64,000 bases of DNA from Richelia sp. CSU_2_1 (GTDB taxonomy: Bacteria; Cyanobacteriota; Cyanobacteriia; Cyanobacteriales; Microcoleaceae): NCBI GenBank assembly GCA_012034575.1, contig JAAUPF010000003.1:24146-88145 (forward strand), in the 5' to 3' direction. Both the position numbers and the translations under genes were made by a program. The notes beneath the pieces were generated by a model. That model saw nothing but the letters and a program-made list of their open reading frames with translations, did not search any database and had not been told where the DNA came from. Positions 9,046 to 19,151 of the stretch are shown in pieces (the stretch's first letter is position 1; each line of letters opens with the position of its first letter).

Positions 9046-10317
9046 ATGAAAGTTTTAATTATCAGTAACTACGATGTCAAGGGCGGTGCGGCACGCGCTA
9101 CTTACCGCTTGCACCAAGGTTTGCAAAGTATCGGCGTCGATTCCCAAATTTTAGCGGGATATAAGTCGATCGACGATGGAAGCATTCGGGAGTTGCCGGC
9201 TGCATTTGGTGGCAAATTTAAGGACTTGCGGGCTAAATTAAATCGCTTGCCTCTCAAAGCTTATCCTCAACTGGGTCATGTCATTTTTTCGCCTCAGTGG
9301 GTGCCGGATTCTCTGGCTGCGGAAGTTGCCAAAATCGATCCCGATGTCATTAATTTGCACTGGGTTTGTGAAGGCTATATGCAAATTGAATCGCTAGCAA
9401 AGTTTAACAAACCTTTAGTGTGGACGCTGCACGATATGTGGGCGTTTACTGGGGGATGCCATTATAGTGAAGATTGCGATCGCTATTTGAATTCTTGCGG
9501 CGCTTGCCCTCAACTTCACAGTACGAAAGATGCGGATATTTCGCGCTGGATTTGGCAGCGAAAAGCGCAGGCTTGGCAAAATTTAAATTTGACTTTGGTG
9601 ACTCCGAGTCGTTGGTTGGCAGAATGCGCGAAATCTAGTTCGCTGTTGCAAGATTATCCGGTACAAGTAATTGGTAACGGCCTCGATGCTGAACTTTACA
9701 AACCGCAAAATCGTTCAGAGGTTAGAGGTAGTTTGGGTTTACCTGATAATAAACAGTTAGTATTATTTGGAGCGATGCAGGGAACGGGCGATCGTTGGAA
9801 GGGTTTTCCGCTGTTAGTTCCGGCTTTATTGCGCCTCAGTCAGTCGGGATGGCAGGATAAAATTGAGCTTTTAGTATTCGGATGTGCTAAGCCTGAAAGT
9901 CCGATCGATGTGGGTTTTAAAACTCATTATCTCGGCAGGTTGGATGATGAAATCTTGGCAAAAGTTTATGCTGCTGCTGATGTGATGGTGGTGCCTTCGC
10001 GATACGAAGCTTTCGGGCAGACGGCATCGGAAGCCTTGGCTTGCGGTACTCCTGTGGTGGCTTTTGATGTGACGGGATTGAAAGATATTGTGGATGACAA
10101 AGAAAACGGCTACTTAGCTCGACCTTACGATACTGAAGATTTAGCGCGGGGTATTGCTTGGGTTTTAGAAGATCGGGAACGGCACCAAAATCTTTGCTAC
10201 AGCGCGCGCCTAAAAGTCGAACAAAACTTTACATTAGAATTGCAGGCTCGCGAGTATTCTAACTTATATGAAAAAGTTTGGCAAGCTGCTAAACTAAACT
10301 TGCCAAAAGCGAAGTAG
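9046..10317 (+). CDS. Glycosyltransferase family 4 protein
   Basis: A 423-residue GT-B retaining glycosyltransferase. The N-terminus is MKVLIISNYDVKGGAARATY, giving the acceptor-side Rossmann fold with a Gly-rich loop. WTLHDMWAFTGGCHY carries the HDxW motif seen in WcaC-like enzymes. The C-terminal donor domain has VMVVPSRYEAFGQTASEALA (the E-x7-E motif). A pair of cysteines (GGCHYSEDCDRYLNSCGACP) could bind a metal. It acts in the cytoplasm on lipid-linked saccharide. Confidence 0.92.
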   Translation: MKVLIISNYDVKGGAARATYRLHQGLQSIGVDSQILAGYKSIDDGSIRELPAAFGGKFKDLRAKLNRLPLKAYPQLGHVIFSPQWVPDSLAAEVAKIDPDVINLHWVCEGYMQIESLAKFNKPLVWTLHDMWAFTGGCHYSEDCDRYLNSCGACPQLHSTKDADISRWIWQRKAQAWQNLNLTLVTPSRWLAECAKSSSLLQDYPVQVIGNGLDAELYKPQNRSEVRGSLGLPDNKQLVLFGAMQGTGDRWKGFPLLVPALLRLSQSGWQDKIELLVFGCAKPESPIDVGFKTHYLGRLDDEILAKVYAAADVMVVPSRYEAFGQTASEALACGTPVVAFDVTGLKDIVDDKENGYLARPYDTEDLARGIAWVLEDRERHQNLCYSARLKVEQNFTLELQAREYSNLYEKVWQAAKLNLPKAK

Positions 10318-11270
10318 GTAGGATGGGCCGCCCGGGAAACCAAATTTTTTCTGCTATCTCGCAACGCGGGGTATCCGGCAATCTTCTTAAAGTGTGACAG
10401 TTGCGTCTGGTACTGCTACACTTGCCAGAGGTAAATTACTGCTGCTAACTCGATCGAGCCAGCAGCGGTAAAAGAAGGGGGGTTAGCTCAGATCGGTCTG
10501 TTTTGAAACCTGAGTATTGCTTTAAAAGTATTGCTTTGAGAGTTGTCGGGCTTCAGGGATCGTCAGGTTCAGGAACTTTGAGCAAAAAGAGGCGTCTTTC
10601 TGGCAGGAATTGCGCCTGGGTGAGTAATTGTGCGATCGCGAGGCAATGCCTGCAATTGCAAATGAGTATTTTACTGCGCGTTTTTAGTGTGAAAATTCGC
10701 CAACGCGCAAATGTTGTCTAGTCTGTTGTCTAGTCGCTGCTCTCAATGCTATTCTAGCGCTTTCAACTGCGCCGATGCAGCGAGTGAGAGCAAAGTTCCA
10801 GCAAAATTTAGGTCTGGATTTCCGATCGTACAGTTAGGTTTTTTTAATTGTGTTCTGACAATTTGGTAATTGCCAACACAACGAGCTAGTGGGTTATGGG
10901 TTAGGTTGGAAAGAAAGATCGAACGGCCAACGATCGGAACATTTCTGTTAATCAAAATCAAACCAGTAGGTGAGAACAACGTAAATTAGGCAGGTTAACA
11001 ACTGTAGATTTGACCGAGTTTAGACGAGGTAAAAGCCGCTTTCAAATTTTGAAAAGCGTCCGATCGAGATTGGAAAAAAGTAACTTCTTGATTCCCAGAC
11101 TTGCGTTTTGAGATAACAATCTTTTCGGCAGTTAGGACAGCGATCGCTGACAGGTTCGATCGACAAGCATTGGACTCCTGACTCCTGCTAGCTCCCAAAT
11201 TTCAAATCGTTTAACTTGCTTAATATGATGTTGTAAAAGTTGTGAGAAGTGAATAACGGGAGTTAAATCG
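10318..11270. other. Intergenic stretch without a supported gene
   Basis: About 950 bases between two sugar-transfer genes. Short open frames exist on both strands but lack a ribosome site or recognisable protein features. A GGGGGGTTAGCTCAG string at about 10477 resembles the 5' end of a tRNA, but no cloverleaf follows. Confidence 0.6.
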
Positions 11271-12377
11271 ATGCCACAAACTCAAATGCAAGAGCTATTA
11301 GCTAAAACCGAACCTAACTTTGTTGCTGCTTACAGGCAAAATTACCAAAAATTAATAGATGGCACTTTGCCCAAGCGGTTTGTAGTTTATCAAGACGGAG
11401 ATTGTACTGGATGGGGAAACAAACTGCGGGGTATTTGCTCGGCTTTTTTGTTAGCTTTAGTAACCGATCGCATTCTCCTGATCGATTACCCGCTGATGTT
11501 AGAATACTTCGATCCGCCCGCAGGGATTGAATGGGATTTTGCGAAATATAAAGTTTTGTTTCGTGAGGAATCTAAAGCATACATCGATCCGTGTCACAAA
11601 CCGGAGGAAATGGAAATGCTAGCCAATGCCAACCTGACAGCAGCATTTCCCGAAACCTTTATCATTCACGAACAAGGGAATACCTTTGACAAAGCAATTG
11701 TGGCGAATCCTTTCTATGCTGCTAAACTGGGCAGATTGTTTGGGGATCGTTATACTTCCCGCCGGGAGACAATCGGACAAATAGCGCAATTTTTGATGCA
11801 AAAACCTAGCGGTTGGTTTGTCAAAGCAGTCGAACAAAAAAAAGCACAACTGGGGCTGTCTAATAATTGTGCCACGATCGCCGTTCAGTTTCGCGTTTTT
11901 TACGACGATCGACTAGCAAATTTAAAGTACCTGGAAAGTTTTGTCAGCAAATTGCACCATTTAGTCGAAAACGAATTTAAAATTTTGTCTCGCAGCCAAC
12001 CCTTGCAATTTTTTATCACCACCGATCGAACCAACGTGAAACTGAGACTGGCAAAGGCATTGTCTCCTTGGGGCCAAGCGATCTACGACACAGAACCTGT
12101 CGTTCATACGGGCATTGACAAACACCTGAGAATATCCTCTTTTTTAAAGAAAGCCATTAGAACCCTAGGATTGCAGAATCTGAGATTTCGCAAGAGACAG
12201 CCACTGTCAGCAATGATTGATTGGTATATCCTCGGAGAGTGCGATGTCCTGATTTCTACCATGACCTCTTACGCAATTATGGCTGGGGCAAGATTGGGAA
12301 ATCAGAAAGCAAATTACAAAATTGCCTGCGATCGCGAATATTGCGGCTTGCTAACCGAGGAAGAATACTGTTTGTAA
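11271..12377 (+). CDS. Fucosyltransferase-like protein (GT37/GT23-like motifs)
   Basis: A 368-residue protein with CTGWGNKLRGICSAFLLALV followed by TDRILLIDYP. This is the donor-site pattern of alpha-1,2/1,6-fucosyltransferases (G-x-GN-x-L near a LL-x-D strand). Near the C-terminus is GECDVLISTMTSYAIMAGAR, which matches the conserved D-x-x-x-ST-S motif near the GDP-fucose pocket. TIAVQFRVFYDDR supplies an R in the middle. The family is inferred from these motifs only. It would decorate the repeat unit with a deoxyhexose. Confidence 0.75.
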   Translation: MPQTQMQELLAKTEPNFVAAYRQNYQKLIDGTLPKRFVVYQDGDCTGWGNKLRGICSAFLLALVTDRILLIDYPLMLEYFDPPAGIEWDFAKYKVLFREESKAYIDPCHKPEEMEMLANANLTAAFPETFIIHEQGNTFDKAIVANPFYAAKLGRLFGDRYTSRRETIGQIAQFLMQKPSGWFVKAVEQKKAQLGLSNNCATIAVQFRVFYDDRLANLKYLESFVSKLHHLVENEFKILSRSQPLQFFITTDRTNVKLRLAKALSPWGQAIYDTEPVVHTGIDKHLRISSFLKKAIRTLGLQNLRFRKRQPLSAMIDWYILGECDVLISTMTSYAIMAGARLGNQKANYKIACDREYCGLLTEEEYCL

Positions 12378-12539
12378 CGATTCAGACGCTTGCCCGCTTT
12401 GGAAATAAATAAATTTACAGTTAAAACTCTTGATGATGCGGGCAAGTTAAGTTATTAATTAGATAAGAGTTGAAATCGAGCGGTAAAGTCGATCGCCAGA
12501 GGACAATTTCCAGATCAACAGCTCAATAAATATACTTAG

Positions 12540-13427
12540 ATGGAGCCCACAAGCATAGCAGTCTTGATGACTTGCCACAACCGCAAGTCAAAGACATTGG
12601 TTACTTTAAAGTCGCTGTTCGAGCAAATATTAAGAAGTGAAATTGACCTCACCGTTTATCTAGTAGATGACGGAAGCACTGACAGTACGGCCCAAGCAAT
12701 ACGAGAAAATTATCCTCAGGTTAAGATTTTTAGCGGCGATGGCAGTTTGTTTTGGAACGGGGGAATGCGGATAGCATTCAGCGCAGCCCTGAAATACGAC
12801 CCCGACTACTGTTTGTGGCTCAACGACGATACGGTACTTTATCCAGAAGCGTTAAATATATTGCTAGAAACCAGTCGCGAATTAATCGCCAAGGGACAAA
12901 CAAAAGCGATCGTGGCGGGCTCTACTTGCGATCCCGAAACTGGTGCTTTCACCTACGGAGGAATGGTGCAAAGTCGGTGGTGGCACCCGATTTATTTGCG
13001 CGCTGTAACACCGAGCGATCGACCGCAGCCTTGCGATACCATGAACGGTAATTTCGTACTTATTCCTAAAGAAGTAGTTCAACAAGTCGGCAATTTAGAT
13101 CCGGCTTTCATTCACTACGCAGCCGACTACGACTACGGATGGCGGGCAAAACAACAAGGATGTACGGTGTGGATCGCGCCCGGTTATATCGGTACTTGCC
13201 CCCTCAATCCGAAACCGACAGAAGTTCCCCAAAGACCTTTAACCGAGCAATTGGAAAAAGTTAGCAAACCCAAAGGTTTAGCATTGCAAGATGTCACCCT
13301 GCAACCTTTGGCAGAGTGGAAAGTTTACACCCAGCGACACGGCGGTTTCCTGTGGCCGATATATTGGCTGCTGCCTTATCGCAGGTTGATTTGGATGTCT
13401 TTCGTTGCCCGTTTCAAAGGAGCTTAA
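12540..13427 (+). CDS. Glycosyltransferase family 2 (rhamnosyltransferase/WbbL-like)
   Basis: A 295-residue inverting GT-A enzyme. AVLMTCHNRKSKTLVTLKSL and VYLVDDGSTDSTAQAI form the nucleotide site. CLWLNDDTVLYPEALN is the DxD metal site near residue 100. DTMNGNFVLIPKEVVQQVGN followed by DYDYGWRAKQQG is the catalytic ED-like region of WbbL-type enzymes. It is likely a cytosolic transferase acting on undecaprenyl-linked saccharide. Confidence 0.9.
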   Translation: MEPTSIAVLMTCHNRKSKTLVTLKSLFEQILRSEIDLTVYLVDDGSTDSTAQAIRENYPQVKIFSGDGSLFWNGGMRIAFSAALKYDPDYCLWLNDDTVLYPEALNILLETSRELIAKGQTKAIVAGSTCDPETGAFTYGGMVQSRWWHPIYLRAVTPSDRPQPCDTMNGNFVLIPKEVVQQVGNLDPAFIHYAADYDYGWRAKQQGCTVWIAPGYIGTCPLNPKPTEVPQRPLTEQLEKVSKPKGLALQDVTLQPLAEWKVYTQRHGGFLWPIYWLLPYRRLIWMSFVARFKGA

Positions 13428-13430
13428 ATA

Positions 13431-13461
13431 GTTGACAGTTGACAGTTGACAGTTGACAGTT
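13431..13461. repeat. Heptanucleotide tandem repeat (TTGACAG)n
   Basis: About four copies of TTGACAG follow the stop codon of the GT2 gene. The same unit, or its complement, recurs at 31543-31613 and 63327-63346. It is of the short tandemly repeated repetitive (STRR) type known from filamentous cyanobacteria. Confidence 0.8.
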
Positions 13462-13627
13462 AATAGTTGAGGGCGAGGTTTTTAAGACGGATTAAAACTC
13501 GGTTTTGAAAGCAAGCTGCCCGAGCAAACAGAGAATTTTAGAGCCTCGAACTTTGGTAAACATCCGATATTTTCAGCGTTGGATAATGCGGGGTTGCCGA
13601 TTGTCGCACACTTAAAAACAAACAAAA

Positions 13628-14488
13628 ATGCAAGCAAATTCGAGTTACTTCACAACCAAATGGAACTATCTCAGAAATCACAGAGCCTTTAAAAAAGCTC
13701 CGGCAACGGCAATCTTTAGGACGATATATTGGGCGGTACTTTGTCAGTTGGGAATTCCCGCAACGGTGGAAATTCCTAAATGGAAGTGCCGCTTTTTCTT
13801 GCCTGCTAAGTTCAAACAAGCCGGTTCTACAGGAATTTTTGTCCTGCGCGAAGATTACGAACCGGAACTGTATTATTTAGAACGATCGCTCGCGCCCGGT
13901 TCTGTATTTATAGACGCGGGAGCCAACACCGGAATTTACACGGTTTTAGCAGCAAAATTAGTAGGAGATGCCGGAAAAGTTCTGTCATTCGAGCCTGGAG
14001 AAGAGTCTTATAAAAATCTCGATCGCAATGTAAAACTAAACAATTTGAGTCAGGTAAAACTATTTAAATCCGCTCTGTCAGATACCGAAGGCACGGCAAA
14101 ATTTTATCACATTGACAACGCTCCCAACAGCTACTCCCTAGGAGGCGATGGCAGCGAAAATACCACCTACGAAGAAGTAGCTACAACCACGATCGACAGC
14201 GTTTTGAGCCGGGAAGGAATCGATCGAGTAGATTTTATTAAAATGGACGTAGAGGGCGCAGAAGAATACGTCTTGCAGGGTGCGAAAGATCTGTTTGGTA
14301 GAATGCGGCCGCAAGTGCTGTTTGAAATTAACGAAAAAGCGATCGACAGATTCCAACTGTCCGATTCTGGAGCCTGGAATTTCTTGAAAAGCTTGGGTTA
14401 CGAATTTTTTACTGTCAAAGATACGGGAGAACTGCAAAGTGTAGCCGCCCCGCAGGAAGGAAATATTCTCGCAATTCCTAAAGCTTAA
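13628..14488 (+). CDS. FkbM family methyltransferase
   Basis: A 286-residue SAM-dependent methyltransferase. The SAM site is VFIDAGANTGIYTVLAAKLV, followed by KVLSFEPGEESYKNLDRNVK. The C-terminal DFIKMDVEGAEEYVLQGAKD, then RPQVLFEINEKA, is the FkbM hallmark. In polysaccharide loci such enzymes usually O-methylate a sugar. The next gene starts 24 bases after its stop, so the two are likely co-transcribed. Confidence 0.92.
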   Translation: MQANSSYFTTKWNYLRNHRAFKKAPATAIFRTIYWAVLCQLGIPATVEIPKWKCRFFLPAKFKQAGSTGIFVLREDYEPELYYLERSLAPGSVFIDAGANTGIYTVLAAKLVGDAGKVLSFEPGEESYKNLDRNVKLNNLSQVKLFKSALSDTEGTAKFYHIDNAPNSYSLGGDGSENTTYEEVATTTIDSVLSREGIDRVDFIKMDVEGAEEYVLQGAKDLFGRMRPQVLFEINEKAIDRFQLSDSGAWNFLKSLGYEFFTVKDTGELQSVAAPQEGNILAIPKA

Positions 14489-14512
14489 AAATGCGTTTGA
14501 GGTAAACATTAA

Positions 14513-15676
14513 ATGGATGAATTGCGAATCGCTTGGCTGGTACCGGAAGTAGAGTTGGGTGCGTATTGGCAGCCAGTATTGAGAGAATTTACAAAAGTGT
14601 TTAAAAACACCGTATTTTACACCGGCCGCGTTTGGTCTGGTTTCGATCCGACACTTCCGGGTGCGTCAGCAATTCAATTAGTGGGAGAGACTAAATTTGT
14701 CGAAACCCAAAAGATAGAAACAGGGTACGATCGGGGTTTTATTGCCGTATCTCCCAGCATTATCGGTTACTTGCTTAAATTCAAACCTCACGTGGTTTTT
14801 CCCCAAGCTTTTTCGTTGTGGACTGTCTTGGTGGTACTCTTAAAACCGCTGTGCGGCTGGAAAATTGCCATTATTTACGACGGCAGTTCCCCGAATACAG
14901 ATTTTCGAGATTCCAATTTTCGCACGTTGGTGCGGCGGATTTTAGCCAAGTTTGCGGGTGCTTTTGTTGCTAACAGTCAAGCGGGGAAAAAATACTTGAT
15001 GGAAGTTCTCAAAGTACCGGAATCCAAAATTTTTGCCAGGACTTATTTAGTACCTGATGCCGAAGCTTTGCTGAAGCGTTTGGCAACAGCAGAACCGCCA
15101 AAGTTAGATTTGCAGAGGCCGATTTTTTTGTATGCGGGACGGATTACGGCGAGGAAGGGAATTAAAACGCTGTTAGAAGCTTGCGCCTTGCTGCAAGAGC
15201 GAGGATATTCTAACTATACACTGGCGATCGCGGGCAGGGGAGACCAGCAGGAAGAATTAGAAAATTTTATTCGAGAGCGGGGTTTTGGCGATCGGGTAAA
15301 GTGGCTCGGATGGGTGGATTATGGCAGTCTGGGTGCTTATTTTCAACAAGCCGATATTTTCGTTTTTCCTACTTTTGAAGATGTGTGGGGGATGGTAGTA
15401 CCCGAGGCGATGGTGTTTGGCAAACCGGTGCTGTGCTCTAACGGTGCTGCTTCCTGCGAATTGATTGCAGAAGGTGAAAACGGTTATATTTTCGATCCCA
15501 ACAATCCAGAGCAGTTGGCGGATCGAATGCAGGTGTTTTTAGACAATCCAAATTTGATTGAAATAATGGGAGAAAAGTCGCGCCAATCGATCGATCGCAC
15601 AACGCCCGAAACCGCAGCCAAAGCTTATATAGAAATTACATCATTTTTAATGAAAAAAGAAATCATCAGTCATTAG
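14513..15676 (+). CDS. Glycosyltransferase family 4 protein
   Basis: A 387-residue GT-B enzyme. The donor domain has FLYAGRITARKGIKTLLEAC, WLGWVDYGSLGAYFQQADIF, and FPTFEDVWGMVVPEAMVFGK with the E-x7-E pair. A GAGG lies about ten bases before the ATG. It follows the FkbM gene closely. Heptad-like cat-cag-tcatta repeats start at its stop codon. Confidence 0.92.
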   Translation: MDELRIAWLVPEVELGAYWQPVLREFTKVFKNTVFYTGRVWSGFDPTLPGASAIQLVGETKFVETQKIETGYDRGFIAVSPSIIGYLLKFKPHVVFPQAFSLWTVLVVLLKPLCGWKIAIIYDGSSPNTDFRDSNFRTLVRRILAKFAGAFVANSQAGKKYLMEVLKVPESKIFARTYLVPDAEALLKRLATAEPPKLDLQRPIFLYAGRITARKGIKTLLEACALLQERGYSNYTLAIAGRGDQQEELENFIRERGFGDRVKWLGWVDYGSLGAYFQQADIFVFPTFEDVWGMVVPEAMVFGKPVLCSNGAASCELIAEGENGYIFDPNNPEQLADRMQVFLDNPNLIEIMGEKSRQSIDRTTPETAAKAYIEITSFLMKKEIISH

Positions 15677-15806
15677 TCATCAGTCATTAAAACGTTGGAC
15701 TGTAGGGGCGGGTTCACCAACCATCTGTCCCTAAAACCAACAATCTCCTAAACCCGCCCTTCCCATTGTATTAGTCAACAGTCATAATTACCAATTACCA
15801 ATTACG

Positions 15807-17036
15807 ATGAAAATTCTTTTGTCTGCTTTTGCTTGCGAACCCAATCTCGGATCCGAAGAAGGAGTTGGATGGAATACTGCTGTGCAAGCTGCAAAATATC
15901 ACGAAACTTGGGTATTTACTCGCACGTTTTGTCGGTCGTTTATAGAAGAAGAACTCAAACGCAATCCAATACCAAACTTGCATTTTGTCTACTTCGATCC
16001 CTTCGGGTGGAGCGATGATTGGAAAGGGAAACAAGGATTGCTGCAACTCCACTATTATTTGTGGCAAATCTGGGCTTATTTTACCGCCCGCAAACTCGAT
16101 CGCTCGATCGGTTTTGAAATAGTACAGCACGTAACTTATGTCAAGCATTGGTCTCCCAGTTTCCTAGCTTTGCTGCCCCAGCCTTTTATTTGGGGACCAG
16201 TCGGCGGTGCAGAAGCAGCACCAAAACCTTTTTGGCAAGATTTCAGTCGGCGGGGCAAAATTTACGAAACTCTGCGGGCCTGGGCTCAAGGATGGGGAGA
16301 ACGCGATCCGTTTGTGGGGCTTACCGCACGCCGCAGTGCGATCGCCCTAGCAACTACCGAAGAAACCGCAGCGAGAGTGCGATTTCTCAAAGCAAAAAAC
16401 GTGAAAATTTTCTCTCAAGTCGGTTTGTCAAAGCCAGAAATTCAACAGCTAGAACAATCTAAAACCCCTCCGGAACGGCCGATTAGATTTATTAGTGTCG
16501 GTCGCCTTTTACATTGGAAAGGGGTGCATTTGGGGCTGCGGGCATTTGCTGAAGCAAAACTGCCGCAAGCTGAATATTGGATTGTCGGCGACGGCCCGGA
16601 ACGCCAGCGTTTGGAAGCTTTGGCAACAGAATTGGGGATCGCCGATCGAGTACATTTTTGGGGGGCATTACCTCGCGGTGAAACCCTTTCTAAAATGTCA
16701 GAGTCTCACGTTTTACTGCATCCCAGCTTGCACGATTCCGGCGGGTTTGTCTGCACGGAAATGATGGGGATCGGCCGCCCGACAATCTGTTTGGATTTGG
16801 GCGGCCCGGCTACTCAAGTGACTGCTGAAACGGGAATTAAAGTAGTTGCAGATGACCCCGATCGCACAGTGCGCCGTTTAGCTGAAGCTATAGTGTGTTT
16901 AGCTGGCGACGCTCAATTGCGCGATCGGATGGGTCAAGCCGGCAAAAAGCGCATCAGGGAAGTCTACGATTGGGATGTCAAAGGTCAATTCTTTGCTCAT
17001 TTGTGGGAAGATATAGTCGATCGGAAATCGGGATAA
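15807..17036 (+). CDS. Glycosyltransferase family 4 protein
   Basis: A 409-residue GT-B transferase. The N-terminus MKILLSAFACEPNLGSEEGV is typical of a GT4 subgroup in capsule loci. PFIWGPVGGAEAAP supplies the GPxGG loop. FISVGRLLHWKGVHLGLRAF and the C-terminal HPSLHDSGGFVCTEMMGIGR form the donor site. In the latter, the first acidic residue of the E-x7-E motif is replaced by D-S-G-G, a known variation. It precedes the epimerase gene by 59 bases. Confidence 0.9.
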   Translation: MKILLSAFACEPNLGSEEGVGWNTAVQAAKYHETWVFTRTFCRSFIEEELKRNPIPNLHFVYFDPFGWSDDWKGKQGLLQLHYYLWQIWAYFTARKLDRSIGFEIVQHVTYVKHWSPSFLALLPQPFIWGPVGGAEAAPKPFWQDFSRRGKIYETLRAWAQGWGERDPFVGLTARRSAIALATTEETAARVRFLKAKNVKIFSQVGLSKPEIQQLEQSKTPPERPIRFISVGRLLHWKGVHLGLRAFAEAKLPQAEYWIVGDGPERQRLEALATELGIADRVHFWGALPRGETLSKMSESHVLLHPSLHDSGGFVCTEMMGIGRPTICLDLGGPATQVTAETGIKVVADDPDRTVRRLAEAIVCLAGDAQLRDRMGQAGKKRIREVYDWDVKGQFFAHLWEDIVDRKSG

Positions 17037-17095
17037 CTTCGGATTTGGGCGATCGAACCAAACAGGAAAAAGTTTATTTCGTGAGGAGGTGAAAC

Positions 17096-18178
17096 GTGAG
17101 CGTTGCCATTATTACCGGATCGGCGGGTTTAATCGGATCGGAAGCCTGCAAGTTTTTTGCCCAACAAGGCTTGGAAATAGTAGGTATCGATAACAATATG
17201 CGCCAGTTCTTTTTTGGCGCTGACGGTTCTACAAATTGGAACCGCCAACAGCTCGAAAAGTCCTTGGGAACCAAGTATTATCACCTAGATGTAGACATTC
17301 GCGATTACGAAGCGATTATCAACATCTTTCAGCGGTACGGCAAGTCGATCGAATTAGTAATTCACACCGCGGCCCAGCCCAGTCACGATTGGGCTGCCCG
17401 GGCACCAAAAATAGATTTTACCGTCAACGCTAACGGTACGATCAATCTTTTGGAAGCAACCCGCTTGCACTGTCCCAAAGCTGTTTTCATTTTCACATCT
17501 ACCAACAAAGTATATGGCGATACGCCGAACAAGCTGCCATTAATAGAATTAGAACACAGATGGGAAATTGAACCCGGCCATACTTACGAAGGCGGCATTC
17601 GCGAAGATATGTCGATCGACCAATGCCTGCACAGTTTGTTTGGTGCTTCTAAAGTAGCAGCCGATGTTTTAGTTCAAGAGTACGGCCGCTATTTCAACAT
17701 GCACACAGCTTGTTTTCGCGGTGGCTGTCTGACTGGTCCCAATCATTCGGGAGCTCAACTGCACGGCTTCCTTGCCTATTTAATGAAGTGTGCGGTAACG
17801 GGAACTCCTTACACTGTCTTCGGCTATAAAGGCAAACAAGTCCGCGACAACATTCACAGCGCCGATTTAATTGCGGCATTTAATGAGTTTTTTAAAGCTC
17901 CTAGAATTGCGGAAGTTTACAATACAGGAGGTGGCAGGTATAGCAATTGTTCGATGCTAGAAGCTATCAAAATGTCCGAAGAAATTGCCGGTCGCAAATT
18001 TAATTGGACTTATGCTGAAGGCAACCGCACCGGCGATCACATTTGGTGGATTAGCGATAACGGCAAATTTGCCAACCACTACCCAAATTGGAAAATGAAA
18101 TACAACGTCAAACAAATCCTCCAGGAAATTTACGAATGCAACCGCGATCGCTGGTTGAATGAAGTTTCCAATACCTGA
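17096..18178 (+). CDS. NAD-dependent epimerase/dehydratase (CDP-paratose 2-epimerase-like SDR)
   Basis: The 360-residue product is an extended SDR. It has the Rossmann site [32 protein letters not shown], and [10 protein letters not shown] with the active-site Ser/Thr region. The GTG start at 17096 has a perfect AGGAGGT upstream. The usual YxxxK catalytic pair reads [11 protein letters not shown], so Phe takes the place of Tyr while Lys is kept. [19 protein letters not shown] and [18 protein letters not shown] fit the CDP-paratose/tyvelose epimerase subgroup. It would make or modify a nucleotide sugar for the glycan. The true substrate is unknown, and no CDP-glucose pathway genes are in the window. 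Confidence 0.88.
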   Translation: MSVAIITGSAGLIGSEACKFFAQQGLEIVGIDNNMRQFFFGADGSTNWNRQQLEKSLGTKYYHLDVDIRDYEAIINIFQRYGKSIELVIHTAAQPSHDWAARAPKIDFTVNANGTINLLEATRLHCPKAVFIFTSTNKVYGDTPNKLPLIELEHRWEIEPGHTYEGGIREDMSIDQCLHSLFGASKVAADVLVQEYGRYFNMHTACFRGGCLTGPNHSGAQLHGFLAYLMKCAVTGTPYTVFGYKGKQVRDNIHSADLIAAFNEFFKAPRIAEVYNTGGGRYSNCSMLEAIKMSEEIAGRKFNWTYAEGNRTGDHIWWISDNGKFANHYPNWKMKYNVKQILQEIYECNRDRWLNEVSNT

Positions 18179-18253
18179 TAGGGTCAACAATAATTTATCG
18201 CTGGCTCGCTCCAACAATTAAACCCAATTTACAACAAATTCAGGAGTAAATTT

Positions 18254-19120
18254 ATGACTGTAGAACTCAGAATAGATGAATTGAAGCAGGAACCTCCCAC
18301 CGCAGCCGATCGAGGAATTGATAAAGGCAAACAGAATGTTCTCGGCATCTTAGTTGATGCCGTTGATTATACAGCAACTGTCAACAAAATTATTGCCGCC
18401 GCCCGCGCGCGCAAACCGATGTCGGTTTCGGCCCTAGCGGTACACGGTGTAATGACAGGAGTTCTTGACAAAACCCACCGCTACCGACTCAATCACATCG
18501 ATCTAGTCTTGCCAGACGGACAGCCGGTGAGGTGGGCTTTAAATTTGCTGCACAATACGAGATTGCCCGATCGAGTTTGCGGACCGAATGCGATGTTAGC
18601 AATTTGCGAACGCGCCGCCGCCGAAGGGCTGCCTATATATTTGTACGGTTCTAAAACTTCTGTGCTTGAGGATTTATCTCGCAATCTCTGCAAGCGTTTT
18701 CCCAAGTTAATTATTGCGGGAACTCAGCCTTCTAAATTTAGACAAATTACCCCGGAAGAGAAACAGGAAATCGTACAGCAAATTCGCAGCAGCGGCGCAG
18801 CAATTACTTTTGTCGGTTTGGGGTGTCCGCGACAAGAAGTTTGGGCTTACGAATACCGCAACGACTTGCCAATGCCACTGATAGCTGTGGGTGCAGCTTA
18901 CGATTTTCATGCAGGAAATATAGCTAAAGCTCCTGAGTTTTTAGGGAAAATGGGTTTAGAATGGCTGTTTCGTTTGGCAATGGAACCGGGGCGGCTTTGG
19001 CAGCGCTACGTTTTGTTGAATCCCCTCTATATCTGGTTGTTTCTGTTGCAGGCTTTTAAAGTGAAGTATTTCGATCCTAAAGATGCTACGCCTCCCCGGA
19101 ACGAAACGCTCTACGGTTAA
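18254..19120 (+). CDS. WecG/TagA/CpsF family glycosyltransferase
   Basis: A 288-residue protein with the family signature VGLGCPRQEVWAYEYR, AVGAAYDFHAGNIAKAPEFL, and GLEWLFRLAMEPGRLWQRYV near the C-terminus. Enzymes of this family add the second sugar (often N-acetylmannosamine or a uronate) to undecaprenyl-linked GlcNAc. That makes it a likely early step in repeat-unit assembly. An AGGAG lies eight bases before the ATG at 18254. It is the last rightward gene of the cluster. Confidence 0.93.
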   Translation: MTVELRIDELKQEPPTAADRGIDKGKQNVLGILVDAVDYTATVNKIIAAARARKPMSVSALAVHGVMTGVLDKTHRYRLNHIDLVLPDGQPVRWALNLLHNTRLPDRVCGPNAMLAICERAAAEGLPIYLYGSKTSVLEDLSRNLCKRFPKLIIAGTQPSKFRQITPEEKQEIVQQIRSSGAAITFVGLGCPRQEVWAYEYRNDLPMPLIAVGAAYDFHAGNIAKAPEFLGKMGLEWLFRLAMEPGRLWQRYVLLNPLYIWLFLLQAFKVKYFDPKDATPPRNETLYG

Positions 19121-19151
19121 ATTGGCAAGGGTTGTTGCAATCATTTTTTTT

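Noticed and set aside
10477..10520. tRNA-like start GGGGGGTTAGCTCAG
   Set aside because: No anticodon arm, T-loop (TTCGANTC) or acceptor 3' strand follows within 90 bases.
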